Of a stretch of DNA of 42,732 nt, positions 7,193 to 15,731 are shown in pieces. The stretch spans positions 1-42,732 of the IMG/VR virus record IMGVR_UViG_3300028384_000562. One strand, written 5' to 3'. Both the position numbers and the translations under genes were made by a program. How positions within the stretch are numbered: the first letter of the stretch is position 1; each line of letters opens with the position of its first letter. This stretch comes from a virus. The notes beneath the pieces were generated by a model that did no database searches, had not been told where the DNA came from, and saw only the letters and a list, made by a program, of their open reading frames with translations.

Positions 7193-10100
7193 TACTGATG
7201 ATATTTATGCAGAAGTCGGTATTGTTCCTCCTAAGGAGCAAGAGTTAGAAACAAATAGTATCTATGCGGAAGTTGGTATAGAACTACAAGAACCCGTAGG
7301 TAAAGCTGCTACCGCAGAGAAAACCGAAACAAAACCTTGGTACTTAGATGCAGAAGGTCAGGTTGACCTTAGTAAGTATGACCCTACACAGGAAAAGAAG
7401 AAGACTGTAGATACTGAGACTCCTGAAATGGATGACCAATCGATGTCTGACCCTGAGTACTTTGATACAGGTGCTGTACGTGAAGCTTCTAAAGGTCTTG
7501 TGTACGAAGAGCAGGTTAATAACGTTGAGTTAATCGAGGCACTTAAGCGCCGCTTTGGTGATAACTACGATAATGAGGAGCTTGTTGAAAAATGGGCTGC
7601 TGAGCAACACTGGATTAACTATAACTTACCACAGTTGACCTATGACGCTGCCACAATTAGCAGCTTGACAGCTCAAGAGAAGACAGATTATCTCTTGATG
7701 ATGACTACATGGGATAAAGTGGATGCCTTTGGTGATGGCTCACAGTCTTTCTGGGACCAATTGATTGAGATTGGTAAAAGTTTGGCTGCTGACCCTACAA
7801 CATACGTAGGCTTAGGTACCTTAGGTATTGGTTTAGCCGGTAAAGCCGGTGGTAAAGCTGTAACTAAGGAGTCCTTAAAGGCTTACTTACGTGATTCTGT
7901 GAAAGCTAAGGTTGGTTTGGCAATGGTTGAGGGTGGTGCATACACCGCCGCAGACGATGTTGCGAGACAAACTATTGAGCAAGTAGGTTCAGGTAAAGCA
8001 CGGGACTTCTCAGAGGTTGATATTGATGAAACCCGTACTGCCGTAGCTACAGGTGTGGGTGCTGTGACAGCCGGTGGTGTTACTTATGGTGCAGATAAAT
8101 TGCTCCGTAAGACAACCCCGACTACAGATGCCTCTAAGACGCAACAGGATGCCCTTGACACGGCTCCAGAGCCTAAGGTAACCGAGGATACCCCTGTCGC
8201 TCAAGAAACGCTTGATGCCCCTGCTACGAAGCCTGAGGCCGTAGAACCAGAGGTACCTACAGGTGAGGCTCCCGCAGGTGTACAGGCAGCCGCAGGACGA
8301 GAAGTAGTTGAGCAAGATTTTGATGAGCTACCTAAGCCATTAAAAGGTGCTAGACCTACGTACAAGAAATTCCAGGTTAAGTGGGCTAACGACTTACAGA
8401 AAGCTGTATATATTGCTAGCAATCGTAAGAACCCATCTAAGCGTCAGCCAGAGTACATGAAGTTTGCTGAAGAGCAACTTGGTATGTCTGCTGAGGAAAT
8501 CTACAAGCTTGGTGACGCTATGCGGGCCAAGATGGAAAACGATTGGGCTAAGCAACCTGATAAAACAGGTGGTACCTTAGAACCTAAGTTTGATTTTTTC
8601 CCTGAAAAGAAAATTGTAGATAAACCTGTAGATACTCCAGAGCCTAAGGTTGAGGGTGAAACACCACCAGAACCTGAGTTAACAAAACCTCTGACTAAAG
8701 AAGAGGAAGAGAAGGCTCAAGCTATTGTTGATGGCGATAAGAAGCCTGAGAGTACACTTAATCGTGACCGCAATCAGTCTAATTTGACTGAGGAAGAGTT
8801 GGACCGTATCGAAGCAGAGCTACGTGAGGACCCAACGGTACAAGGTAATGATGTTACCTTTAGTCGTGCTCGTAAGAAGGTTGTTGAAGTAACTAAGGAT
8901 GAAAAACTACTTGGTAAGTTCCTTGATGATGTAGTCACAGCGACTACCGGTTTGACTGAGAACATGGTTGCAGTACGTATGCTGCTATCATCAGTACAAA
9001 ACCGTATTGCGTCTAAATGGAATTCTAAGATGACTCCCAAGGAGCGTATGGAGGTTTTCTTTGAGAACCCTCAGTACTTCCGAGTCCTAGAGACATTGAC
9101 TAAGTTAGCTCAACGACAAGCTCAAGAAGCGGGCCGTGCGCTACAAGCTCATAGTATCGAAGTAAATCTCTTGGGTGATATTGTTGATAGACTTACTGCT
9201 AAGAACAAGAAAGTCCGTGAGTTAGCTAAGGATGCTGACAAAGCAGGTCTTGAAGGTGCAGAGCGTTTGGAGTTTATCAAGTCAGCGTTCACTGATAAGG
9301 AATGGAAGCAATTAGAAAAGACTATGGAAGAGCTTGTGTCTCAGAACGAAGCTTATCGTAAGTCTTTGCATAACCCATTACCTGCGTTTGAGAGAGATGA
9401 GAATATCTTTACGAAGTTCTCTCGTGTCGTTGCAGAAATCTGGACCTCAGCTAACTTGTTTAACACAGGTACCCAGATTGGTGCCATGGTTGGTACAGGC
9501 TTAAAACGTTTCACTATGAAAGGTGAATCGTATATGCAGTACATCATTGGTAAAGGTGCAGTGCTCTTTGGCGGTGACCCTAAGGCTCACCTACGTTGGC
9601 GACAAGTGCAGGAGCTGAACACAGCTAACTGGGCACAGACACACGAAACTTGGAAGATGGTAACTCGTCTGTTTACTGACCGTACAGGTGAAGGTGTTGA
9701 AGCTCAGATTCAAAGAGAATCCTTGGATGGTTGGACTACAAAGTGGGATAACCAACAGACTAAGGGTGCGATTAACTCTGATTACCTAGGTTTCCAAGAC
9801 CCTAATACACTATTTAAGTCCCTCGCTAACAAATTAATTGATGGAACTGGTGTATTTACTCGTGGTTCGTTCACAGCGTTAACGTTGATGGACGATATGA
9901 TGAAGCGTGTGTACTATCGCCCGTTTATTCGTATGAAAGCTGCGGGCCTTGGGTTAGATAAAGGCTTATCGGGTAAAGATTTGGATTTGTTTATTAATAA
10001 GTACGATGAAGCTTATACTTTATTCTATCAAAAGAAAGGAAAACGTGAGAATACCAAGCGTATTGTCATGGCCCGTGAGATGGAAGAGTTTAAGAAAAAC

Positions 10101-11564
10101 AATCCTGATGCTGATGACGTAGCTCTCTTAGAAGCTGAAGTAAAAGCTAATGAGAAAGCTGAAGCTGAGATTGCATTTACTAAGGAAGAACGGGAACTCT
10201 TAGACGAAGTAGGTATTGATGACAAGCTTCACAATGAAGCATTGGAATATCTACGTGAGATGTTGTTCCAAACTGAGTTGGATGGTCCAATTTCTGACTT
10301 GGCTAAGAGTTTACGTGACGTACATCCGCTTATGCAGACCCAGTTACCGTACCTAAAGACTGTAATGAACATGACTAAGGATACCTTTAGACGTATTCCT
10401 GGTATGAACCTTGCGTTACGTGAGGTACGTGCAGACTTAGCTGCGGGCGGCGCTGCTCGTGATAAGCGAATCGCTGAGATGATGATGGGTATGGCATGGA
10501 TGTCTAGTGGTTATCTTCTATTTAAGGAAGGTTATATCACACCTAGTACTGACCCAAGCCAATATGGGGTTGAAGATACAACAAACCTAAAGGGTAGTAG
10601 TATCAATGTACCTGGTTTAGGCTCAATTCCGTTAAACCGTATTGAACCTATAGGCTCATTCTTCCGATTGACCGCAGATTATGCGGAGATTCATGATGAA
10701 TACACACGAATTGAGGCGTTAATTCAGGCTTCTACAGCCAACCCAGACTCTCAAGCTGATTTGGAAGAGTTACAAAAGCTGAAAGATGAGTGGATGGTAT
10801 CCTTTGTTACAGCTACAAGCAAAGTGTTTGCTGAGAAATCAGGAGCAGAATCTATCAGAAAGCTTATGCAAATGATGGAAAATCCTGGTAGTGATAGTGC
10901 TCAGCAGTACTTTAACCAATTAGCCTCAGGTGTTGTACCGGCTCGTTCAGGTATTCAGCAAGTAATGCAGGGTGATGTGATGTACGAAGCTAAGTCTTTT
11001 GCAGAGCATTTCCGTAAACAGCTAGGTATCCAGAGTGAAAAGTACGGTGACCGAGAGAAAATTGATTTATTTGGGTTACCGAACGTTGAGGTTACCCGTA
11101 ACGCTGTTAATTGGAGAACAAGTAACCCTGATGTGAAGGATGCTGTAGAAAAAGAGATATGGACACTTAAACCTAACCTTAAAATGCCTGATAATGTAGT
11201 TACATTACCAAATGGAGTACGCATTGATTTGGATTACAAGGAGCATTATGAGATACGTAAGCTTCTTGCGGACCCTAAGATTGATGCTAAAGGTAAGATT
11301 CAGGAGCTTATGAATGACCCACGTTACAAGAAGTTACCAGATGGTATCGCTAGTAAGAGTGAGGTTGGTCCATGGGTTAGTAAGACAGCCGCTATTGAAA
11401 ATGTCTACCGCACAGCTAAAAAAGCAGCTAAGGCATTGTATATCAGCCGTAATAAGGAATTCTTGAAAGAGAAGTACAAAGGTCAGATTGAAAATATGCG
11501 ACTTATTAACGAATCTCGTAGCCGTACAGAACGTACTAATATCTTTGAGCAATTTGCACAATAG
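7182..11564 (+). CDS. Large internal virion protein, T7 gp16-like
   Basis: A 1460-residue protein, the largest here, expected to be ejected into the host membrane and help draw in DNA. The N-terminus has two copies of an IYAEVGI motif (residues about 8-14 and 28-34), a possible docking signal. Around 205-290 are small Gly/Ala-rich hydrophobic segments (YVGLGTLGIGLAG). Residues 310-530 are Pro/Glu/Thr-rich and low-complexity. The remaining 900 residues are helical. No lytic-transglycosylase motif is seen at the N-terminus, which fits the separate lysozyme gene upstream. Length is close to T7 gp16 (about 1318). Assigned by size, order and general make-up. Confidence 0.8.
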   Translation: MAIDTDDIYAEVGIVPPKEQELETNSIYAEVGIELQEPVGKAATAEKTETKPWYLDAEGQVDLSKYDPTQEKKKTVDTETPEMDDQSMSDPEYFDTGAVREASKGLVYEEQVNNVELIEALKRRFGDNYDNEELVEKWAAEQHWINYNLPQLTYDAATISSLTAQEKTDYLLMMTTWDKVDAFGDGSQSFWDQLIEIGKSLAADPTTYVGLGTLGIGLAGKAGGKAVTKESLKAYLRDSVKAKVGLAMVEGGAYTAADDVARQTIEQVGSGKARDFSEVDIDETRTAVATGVGAVTAGGVTYGADKLLRKTTPTTDASKTQQDALDTAPEPKVTEDTPVAQETLDAPATKPEAVEPEVPTGEAPAGVQAAAGREVVEQDFDELPKPLKGARPTYKKFQVKWANDLQKAVYIASNRKNPSKRQPEYMKFAEEQLGMSAEEIYKLGDAMRAKMENDWAKQPDKTGGTLEPKFDFFPEKKIVDKPVDTPEPKVEGETPPEPELTKPLTKEEEEKAQAIVDGDKKPESTLNRDRNQSNLTEEELDRIEAELREDPTVQGNDVTFSRARKKVVEVTKDEKLLGKFLDDVVTATTGLTENMVAVRMLLSSVQNRIASKWNSKMTPKERMEVFFENPQYFRVLETLTKLAQRQAQEAGRALQAHSIEVNLLGDIVDRLTAKNKKVRELAKDADKAGLEGAERLEFIKSAFTDKEWKQLEKTMEELVSQNEAYRKSLHNPLPAFERDENIFTKFSRVVAEIWTSANLFNTGTQIGAMVGTGLKRFTMKGESYMQYIIGKGAVLFGGDPKAHLRWRQVQELNTANWAQTHETWKMVTRLFTDRTGEGVEAQIQRESLDGWTTKWDNQQTKGAINSDYLGFQDPNTLFKSLANKLIDGTGVFTRGSFTALTLMDDMMKRVYYRPFIRMKAAGLGLDKGLSGKDLDLFINKYDEAYTLFYQKKGKRENTKRIVMAREMEEFKKNNPDADDVALLEAEVKANEKAEAEIAFTKEERELLDEVGIDDKLHNEALEYLREMLFQTELDGPISDLAKSLRDVHPLMQTQLPYLKTVMNMTKDTFRRIPGMNLALREVRADLAAGGAARDKRIAEMMMGMAWMSSGYLLFKEGYITPSTDPSQYGVEDTTNLKGSSINVPGLGSIPLNRIEPIGSFFRLTADYAEIHDEYTRIEALIQASTANPDSQADLEELQKLKDEWMVSFVTATSKVFAEKSGAESIRKLMQMMENPGSDSAQQYFNQLASGVVPARSGIQQVMQGDVMYEAKSFAEHFRKQLGIQSEKYGDREKIDLFGLPNVEVTRNAVNWRTSNPDVKDAVEKEIWTLKPNLKMPDNVVTLPNGVRIDLDYKEHYEIRKLLADPKIDAKGKIQELMNDPRYKKLPDGIASKSEVGPWVSKTAAIENVYRTAKKAAKALYISRNKEFLKEKYKGQIENMRLINESRSRTERTNIFEQFAQ

Positions 11565-11572
11565 GAGTAAAC

Positions 11573-11803
11573 ATGAAAGCAGACATTGAGGTCCTCAACG
11601 GACTTCACGACAAAATGGCTGCTTACTTTACCGAACTACTTACTGGGGGTGACAGACTCGCCCCCGGTGAGTTATCGGCTATCTTAAAGTTCCTTAAGGA
11701 CAATGAGATTACAGCCGATATCGTGGAAAGTAAGCCAATGGCTAACTTAATTCAAAATTTCATGGAACAAGAAGAATCCTTAATGGATGAGTTCCAACAT
11801 TAG
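11573..11803 (+). CDS. terS: Small terminase subunit, T7 gp18-like
   Basis: A 76-residue, mostly helical acidic protein. The segment APGELSAILKFLKDNEITAD (residues 32-51) resembles the helix-turn-helix-like part of small phage packaging subunits. It lies at the same place as T7 gene 18, after the large internal virion protein and two small genes before the large terminase. The role would be to recognise concatemer DNA and regulate the motor. AGGAG is 6 bases before the start. The protein is short and divergent, so the call leans on position as well as sequence. Confidence 0.8.
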   Translation: MKADIEVLNGLHDKMAAYFTELLTGGDRLAPGELSAILKFLKDNEITADIVESKPMANLIQNFMEQEESLMDEFQH

Positions 11804-11811
11804 GAGGTCCT

Positions 11812-12246
11812 ATGGGTTTTCTATTAGAAATCGCACCGTTACTTGGCGGTTGGCTCATGAAAATGATTGCCATAAATCAGGAAAACAAGAGCCTAGAGCA
11901 ACGGCGCATGATAGAGGCATTATCTGCGAGGAGCGGTGAGATTCAGAAAGCCCGTGAAGCGGCAGCCGCAGAATCTCCTATGGCAGCATGGAATCGTAGA
12001 GTACTAATCTTTACTATTCTATTTTTAATCGTATTATACGTAGCATTCCCGCTAGTATTCCCTGATATTCCTACAGCAGTACCCGTAGTAACCGAGGGTT
12101 TATCCTTCTTAGGCTTCCAGATTACCCCTGATGAGGTACATTATGAGCTAGTTGAGGGTATTGTTAAGTATGATGAGGTATTTGCGTGGGCTAGTATGAT
12201 TGTAGAATTCTACTTTGGCGCACAATTAGCGAAGGGTAAATCATGA
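11812..12246 (+). CDS. Membrane protein between terminase genes, candidate holin
   Basis: A 144-residue protein with a strong transmembrane segment at about residues 65-85 (VLIFTILFLIVLYVAF) and two weaker hydrophobic stretches at the N-terminus (residues 3-20) and near 121-138 (FAWASMIVEFYFGAQLA). Charged helical residues 22-55 separate the first two. Three-helix holin-like proteins are common here in T7-like marine phages, whereas T7 itself has its spanin genes (18.5/18.7) in this interval. The gene follows GGAGG and its stop overlaps the next start (ATGA). Lysis is the best guess. A spanin is less likely because no lipoprotein partner is visible. Confidence 0.65.
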   Translation: MGFLLEIAPLLGGWLMKMIAINQENKSLEQRRMIEALSARSGEIQKAREAAAAESPMAAWNRRVLIFTILFLIVLYVAFPLVFPDIPTAVPVVTEGLSFLGFQITPDEVHYELVEGIVKYDEVFAWASMIVEFYFGAQLAKGKS

Positions 12247-12452
12247 AACCAGTGATTATTGTTTGGGAAGATATTGAATCTCATGTTGGTTGGAGCGAGG
12301 AGAGTCTTGATGTAGACCCTCCTAAGTTTGAAACCATCGGTTATTTGATGAAAACTACGAAAAAGAAGGTGACTATTTGTGATACATTGCCGGGTACAGG
12401 TACTGTAACGGTATTCCCTAAGGGATGTATCATCGATATTATTGATTTATGA
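12243..12452 (+). CDS. Small conserved-looking protein before terL, unknown
   Basis: A 69-residue protein, mainly beta-strand by composition (VIIVWEDIESH, KKKVTICDT, TVTVFPKGCIIDI). It overlaps the membrane protein upstream as ATGA and the terL start downstream by 4 bases, so the three are translated as a coupled unit. Similar small proteins often sit just before the large terminase in podophages without an assigned role. No motif for nucleic acid binding or catalysis was seen. Confidence 0.7.
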   Translation: MKPVIIVWEDIESHVGWSEESLDVDPPKFETIGYLMKTTKKKVTICDTLPGTGTVTVFPKGCIIDIIDL

Positions 12453-14113
12453 AGGATATAAAAAAGTTAGTCAATAGTTTTCCCGACTATGTAGACTACA
12501 TTTGGGGATGTATCGGGCTACCCGCTGCAACTCCAATACAGAGGGATATTTCCAATACACTACAACAAGGCCACAGACGACTACTGATTGAGGCTTTTCG
12601 TGGTGTCGGTAAGACATATTTGACAGGTGCGTACGCAACATGGAGGCTCCTGAGGAACCCTAATGAGAAAGTACTCATTATATCGGCCTCAGGACCCCAT
12701 GCGGCGGCTATCAGCACGTTTATTCACAAGCTCCTAGGGGAAGTACCCCTGTTGGAGCATTTACGCCCTAGAACGGACCAGAGAAGCTCTGTGATGGCCT
12801 TCGATGTGAACGGGTGTAAGGCTACAGTACAACCCTCGGTAAAATGCCTGGGTATTAACAGCCAATTGCAGGGTAACCGAGCTAGTATCTTGATTGCCGA
12901 TGACGTAGAGACCAGTATTAACAGTGCTACGGAGGTCATGCGAGCTAAGATACTACAACAGATTAATGAATTTGATTCTATCCTACAAACTAATAGTGAT
13001 GCAAGTATAATCGGGCTAGGTACACCCCAGACGGGTGACAGTGTGTACAATAGGTTTCTTGAGAAGGGTTTTGTGGTCCGTATATGGCCCTCCAGAATCC
13101 CTGAGAAGCCTGAAATGTACGAAGGTAAGTTAGCCCCTTACATAGACAATAAAATCGCCTTAGGGGAGCCTACAGGGACTCCTACGGACACTAGATTCTC
13201 CCATGAGGATTTACTTGAACGTGAGGCATCCGTAGGACGTACATATTTCCGATTGCAGTATCAATTGGATACTACATTATCTGATGCGGATAAGTACCCG
13301 CTGAAACAGAGTGATATGATTATTATGGATGTTCCCATGGAGAAGGGACCAATCGGGCTATCCTACAGCGGAGCTAGGGATACAATTATATCAGAAATAC
13401 CCAATATCGGGTTCACTGGGGATGCCTTTCATGGCCCTCAGTACGTAGACAAGGAATTTACGAAGTATCAGTACAGTATTATGTCGATTGACCCCTCAGG
13501 ACGGGGTAGCGATGAAATGGGTTACGCTATAATAAAATATCTACATGGAAAGATATACATCATGGCCTGTGGGGGCCTACAGGGTGGGTACAATGAAGAT
13601 AATCTCTTTAAGTTAGCTACCTTAGCTAAGCAATATCAGGTAAATACCATGTTCATCGAGAGTAACTTTGGTGATGGTATGTTTGACCAGTTATTACGCC
13701 CAGTACTTAAGAAGGTGTACCCCGTGAGTATCGAGGAAGTCCGGAGTAGTAAACAGAAGGAACTGAGGATTATTGATACAATTGAACCATTATTAAATCA
13801 ACATAAATTAGTATTTGATAGGTCCCTTGTTAAAGGGGATATTCAGGAGGCCCTTAGTGACCCCATGAAGATGCCGTACAGCCTCATGTACCAGATAACT
13901 CATATTACGAGGACCAGAGGGTGCCTAAGGCATGATGACCGCTTAGATGCGCTAGCAATAGCCCTAGCAGCCGTTGTTGAAACCATAGGTATCGATGAGG
14001 ATGAAGCTAAGAAAGAATGGAAAGAAGAACAATTACAAGAAGAGCTTGATAGGTTCATAGGAGATGTACAGAATCCCCAGTGGGTACGGGGGTTAAAAAA
14101 GGTTGCCCTATAG
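12449..14113 (+). CDS. terL: Large terminase (packaging ATPase and nuclease)
   Basis: A 554-residue T7 gp19-like motor protein that pumps DNA into the prohead and cuts concatemers. The ATPase half shows Walker A FRGVGKT at residues 50-56 and Walker B ILIADDVE at 147-154, followed by a GLGTPQ coupling-type motif near 189. The RNase H-like nuclease half shows the acidic residues Asp348 (SIDPSGRG), Glu404 (FIESN) and Asp497/Asp500 (HDDRLDAL). Both halves look intact and the length is usual for the family (T7 about 586). The last four codons overlap a phage promoter. No gene follows for about 670 bases, consistent with this being the last late gene before the genome end. Confidence 0.95.
   Translation: MKDIKKLVNSFPDYVDYIWGCIGLPAATPIQRDISNTLQQGHRRLLIEAFRGVGKTYLTGAYATWRLLRNPNEKVLIISASGPHAAAISTFIHKLLGEVPLLEHLRPRTDQRSSVMAFDVNGCKATVQPSVKCLGINSQLQGNRASILIADDVETSINSATEVMRAKILQQINEFDSILQTNSDASIIGLGTPQTGDSVYNRFLEKGFVVRIWPSRIPEKPEMYEGKLAPYIDNKIALGEPTGTPTDTRFSHEDLLEREASVGRTYFRLQYQLDTTLSDADKYPLKQSDMIIMDVPMEKGPIGLSYSGARDTIISEIPNIGFTGDAFHGPQYVDKEFTKYQYSIMSIDPSGRGSDEMGYAIIKYLHGKIYIMACGGLQGGYNEDNLFKLATLAKQYQVNTMFIESNFGDGMFDQLLRPVLKKVYPVSIEEVRSSKQKELRIIDTIEPLLNQHKLVFDRSLVKGDIQEALSDPMKMPYSLMYQITHITRTRGCLRHDDRLDALAIALAAVVETIGIDEDEAKKEWKEEQLQEELDRFIGDVQNPQWVRGLKKVAL
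14102..14113 (+). promoter_or_regulatory. Phage RNA polymerase promoter P1
   Basis: GTTGCCCTATAG, identical to three other copies in the window. It is preceded by an A-rich stretch and predicted to start at the final G. It lies within the last codons of terL and would transcribe into the genome-end region, like the outermost promoters of T7 (phi-OR or phi-OL). Promoter identity is inferred from copy number, position and CTATAG similarity to T7. Confidence 0.75.
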
Positions 14114-14131
14114 GGGCCAGGGAGAGGCTAA

Positions 14132-14149
14132 GGTATACTTAGGGTATAC
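14132..14149. repeat. Paired GGTATAC motifs downstream of P1
   Basis: GGTATAC occurs at 14132-14138 and 14143-14149, 11 bp apart, separated by TTAG and followed by TAAGG. The same paired arrangement recurs at 18926-18942 after promoter P2. GTATAC is itself palindromic. This could be a protein-binding site or part of the CTTAGG-type repeats near the genome end. Confidence 0.5.
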
Positions 14150-14170
14150 TAAGGTTCTGATTAATATGCC

Positions 14171-14202
14171 TGTGGATAACTTAGGGATTCTTAGGTTATC
14201 CA
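14171..14202. repeat. Inverted repeat with perfect DnaA-box match
   Basis: TGGATAAC (14173-14180) and GTTATCCA (14195-14202) form an 8-bp inverted repeat with a 14-base loop. The left arm with two preceding bases reads TGTGGATAA (14171-14179), the reverse complement of the DnaA consensus TTATCCACA. The right arm gives a weaker match. It may be a hairpin for DNA maturation, a host DnaA site, or chance. Confidence 0.45.
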
Positions 14203-14295
14203 TGGGTACTTTCAAAAAATACCACAAAAATCCAGAAGGGTAACGTTAAGTGCAGAAATCAAAATTCCCCCATGACCTTTAAAATACCGCGAGAC

Positions 14296-14332
14296 ACCAA
14301 GGCTTACCAAGGAAAACCAAGGTAAACCAAGG
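14296..14332. repeat. ACCAAGG array A, four copies at exact 10-bp period
   Basis: Exact ACCAAGG copies start at 14296, 14306, 14316 and 14326. The period equals about one helical turn, so a bound protein would contact one face of DNA. T7 has arrays of a 7-bp motif (CCTAAAG) flanking its terminal repeat, and this array is in the matching place. Function is inferred by that analogy. Confidence 0.7.
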
Positions 14333-14430
14333 GGCCCGCAAAGCTTTGATGGGGTGCCCTTAGGATTCACAGGTAAGCTAATGGATAGCCTAGGGATGCA
14401 AACAGCACCAGCAAATTTTTCCTTAGGTAC

Positions 14431-14503
14431 ACCAAGCAACACCAAGGGCATACCAAGGGATACAAAAGGCAGCACCGGCAGCACGTACCAAGGGACACCA
14501 AGG
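14431..14503. repeat. ACCAAGG array B, five copies including one variant
   Basis: ACCAAGC at 14431, then exact ACCAAGG at 14441, 14452, 14487 and 14497, spaced 10-11 bp within two subgroups. A degenerate copy (ACCAAGA) lies at 14654. Array B is about 100 bp downstream of array A, so the pair could bracket the terminal repeat or cleavage site. Confidence 0.65.
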
Positions 14504-14729
14504 GACCTGATTTTTATGATTATCATCATTAGTAAAAATGCACCAATACCGTGCAAATCCTAAAAGTATGCACCAAAATAAACATCAATAAAAACAACAG
14601 CTTAGCCTGGTATCCCTGAAAAATCCTAATAAAAACAAGAACATACCTGGCGCACCAAGATAGTGCAAAGTGTGTCGAATTATGTAACCTCAAAATCCAT
14701 AAGTACTTGATTTATAAGCAATCACAAAC

Positions 14730-14746
14730 TTGGCACGGTACCTGCA
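14730..14746 (+). promoter_or_regulatory. Sigma54-type (-24/-12) promoter for the early genes
   Basis: TTGGCACGGTACCTGCA matches the RpoN consensus YTGGCACGRNNNTTGCW at all defined positions but one (C for the first T of TTGC). The invariant GG and GC have the required spacing. The expected start is near 14757, about 29 bases before the first early ATG, leaving room for a leader. A sigma70 reading of the same stretch (TTGGCA with TATAAA) gives only a 14-bp spacer. RpoN promoters need a host AAA+ activator, and none is encoded here. Confidence 0.6.
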
Positions 14747-14785
14747 AGGTATAAACCACGATTAACCGAAACGAGATTAAATAAT

Positions 14786-15085
14786 ATGAAAACACTTACC
14801 ATCACTTGCAAAGATTGGCGCAACAAGGAAGCGGAGTACACTTACGAAGAGTACAAAACGAAATGGCAGCACGGCACAATTAACGATTTGCGACAGCTTG
14901 CCATGTGGAATGGTGACGAAAAAGCCGTTGAGGAGCTGCAAGCAATGCAAGCGGCACTCGATGATTTACGGGAATATCTTGTTAGTAAGGATTTTATGAA
15001 AACATACAAGCGACAAAACCCAAACGATGATTTTTTTAGTCGTGATACCTTGGACCTTTTGAACAAATTAGCGGAGGAGTTTTAA
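14786..15085 (+). CDS. First early protein, unknown function
   Basis: A 99-residue protein, the first gene after the sigma54-like promoter. It is mixed alpha/beta by composition, with an N-terminal strand (MKTLTITCKDW) followed by charged helices (AEYTYEEYKTKWQ, AVEELQAMQAALDDLREYL). There are no cysteine clusters or membrane segments. The first gene to enter and be expressed in T7-like phages often counters host defence (T7 gene 0.3), so a host-takeover role is possible but is inference from position only. I do not recognise the family. Confidence 0.72.
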   Translation: MKTLTITCKDWRNKEAEYTYEEYKTKWQHGTINDLRQLAMWNGDEKAVEELQAMQAALDDLREYLVSKDFMKTYKRQNPNDDFFSRDTLDLLNKLAEEF

Positions 15086-15087
15086 TA

Positions 15088-15717
15088 ATGAATATTAAAC
15101 AAGCGGAATTAATTGTGGGCGGCTTATCTCAGACTAGCAAAATGCCTACCATGTCAATCAGCCTACCGGCTACACTTTGCAAAACCGGTAGCAAGCTGCG
15201 CCAAGTAGAAGGCAGCGTATGTAGTAAGTGCTACGCTTGCAAAGGCGCGTACACTTGGAAAAGTACCGAGACAGCACTTAAGCGCCGTTACGATGCGCTC
15301 GGCGGTGCTCAATGGGTTGAAGCCATGGTGGCGCTAATGAATAATAAAAAGCGCATAGTTAAATCGGGTTTGTTCCGGTGGCACGATAGCGGCGATTTGC
15401 AAAGCCTAGAGCACTTAGAAGCGATTGTGTCAGTAGTGCAGCAAACGCCACAAATTCGCCATTGGTTACCTACTAAGGAAAAGGCGCTTATTTCTGAGTA
15501 CTTGCGGAAAAACGGCGCATTCCCAGAAAATATGATTGTACGCGTTTCGGGTGCAATGATTGACGGCGCAGCGCCTAAGGTATCCGTTCAAACTAGCACC
15601 GTAACAAGCGACAAAAACGCTGCTACTTGTCGCGCCTTTGAGAATAACGGCGAGTGCGGCGAGTGCCGCCAATGTTGGGATAAAACCGTGCAAAATGTTG
15701 TTTACTTAGCGCACTAA
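15088..15717 (+). CDS. GP88-family protein with two four-cysteine clusters
   Basis: A 209-residue protein that I recognise as similar to the phage 'gene product 88' family, whose function is unknown. Clues are SKMPTMSISLPA (17-28), the cluster C31, C45, C48, C51 around VCSKCYACKGAYTW, the segment LFRWHDSGDLQS (95-106), and a second cluster C181, C190, C193, C196 near the C-terminus. Eight cysteines in two groups suggest zinc or an iron-sulphur cluster. It starts two bases after the previous stop, with GGAGG upstream. Its high use of GCG and CGC codons is typical of this early block and unlike the late genes. Confidence 0.75.
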   Translation: MNIKQAELIVGGLSQTSKMPTMSISLPATLCKTGSKLRQVEGSVCSKCYACKGAYTWKSTETALKRRYDALGGAQWVEAMVALMNNKKRIVKSGLFRWHDSGDLQSLEHLEAIVSVVQQTPQIRHWLPTKEKALISEYLRKNGAFPENMIVRVSGAMIDGAAPKVSVQTSTVTSDKNAATCRAFENNGECGECRQCWDKTVQNVVYLAH

Positions 15718-15731
15718 TGGAGGGTAGAAAA

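Larger units (their letters stand above)
14114..14785. other. Long non-coding region, likely genome-end region
   Basis: No convincing gene is present in these 672 bases. The region holds, in order: two GGTATAC motifs just after P1, an 8-bp inverted repeat containing a DnaA-box match, two arrays of ACCAAGG at about 10-bp spacing, an AT-rich stretch and a sigma54-like promoter. It separates the last late gene from the first early gene, which is where a T7-like genome has its direct terminal repeat. In a contig closed into a circle the repeat would appear only once here. Exact ends cannot be read from sequence alone. Confidence 0.7.

Noticed and set aside
14212-14563. Open frames on both strands (114 residues on -, 69 on +) across the non-coding region.
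   Set aside because: They read through the ACCAAGG arrays and give repetitive Gly/Val/Pro text, with no ribosome site and no similarity to known proteins. The - strand would be the only reverse gene in the genome.
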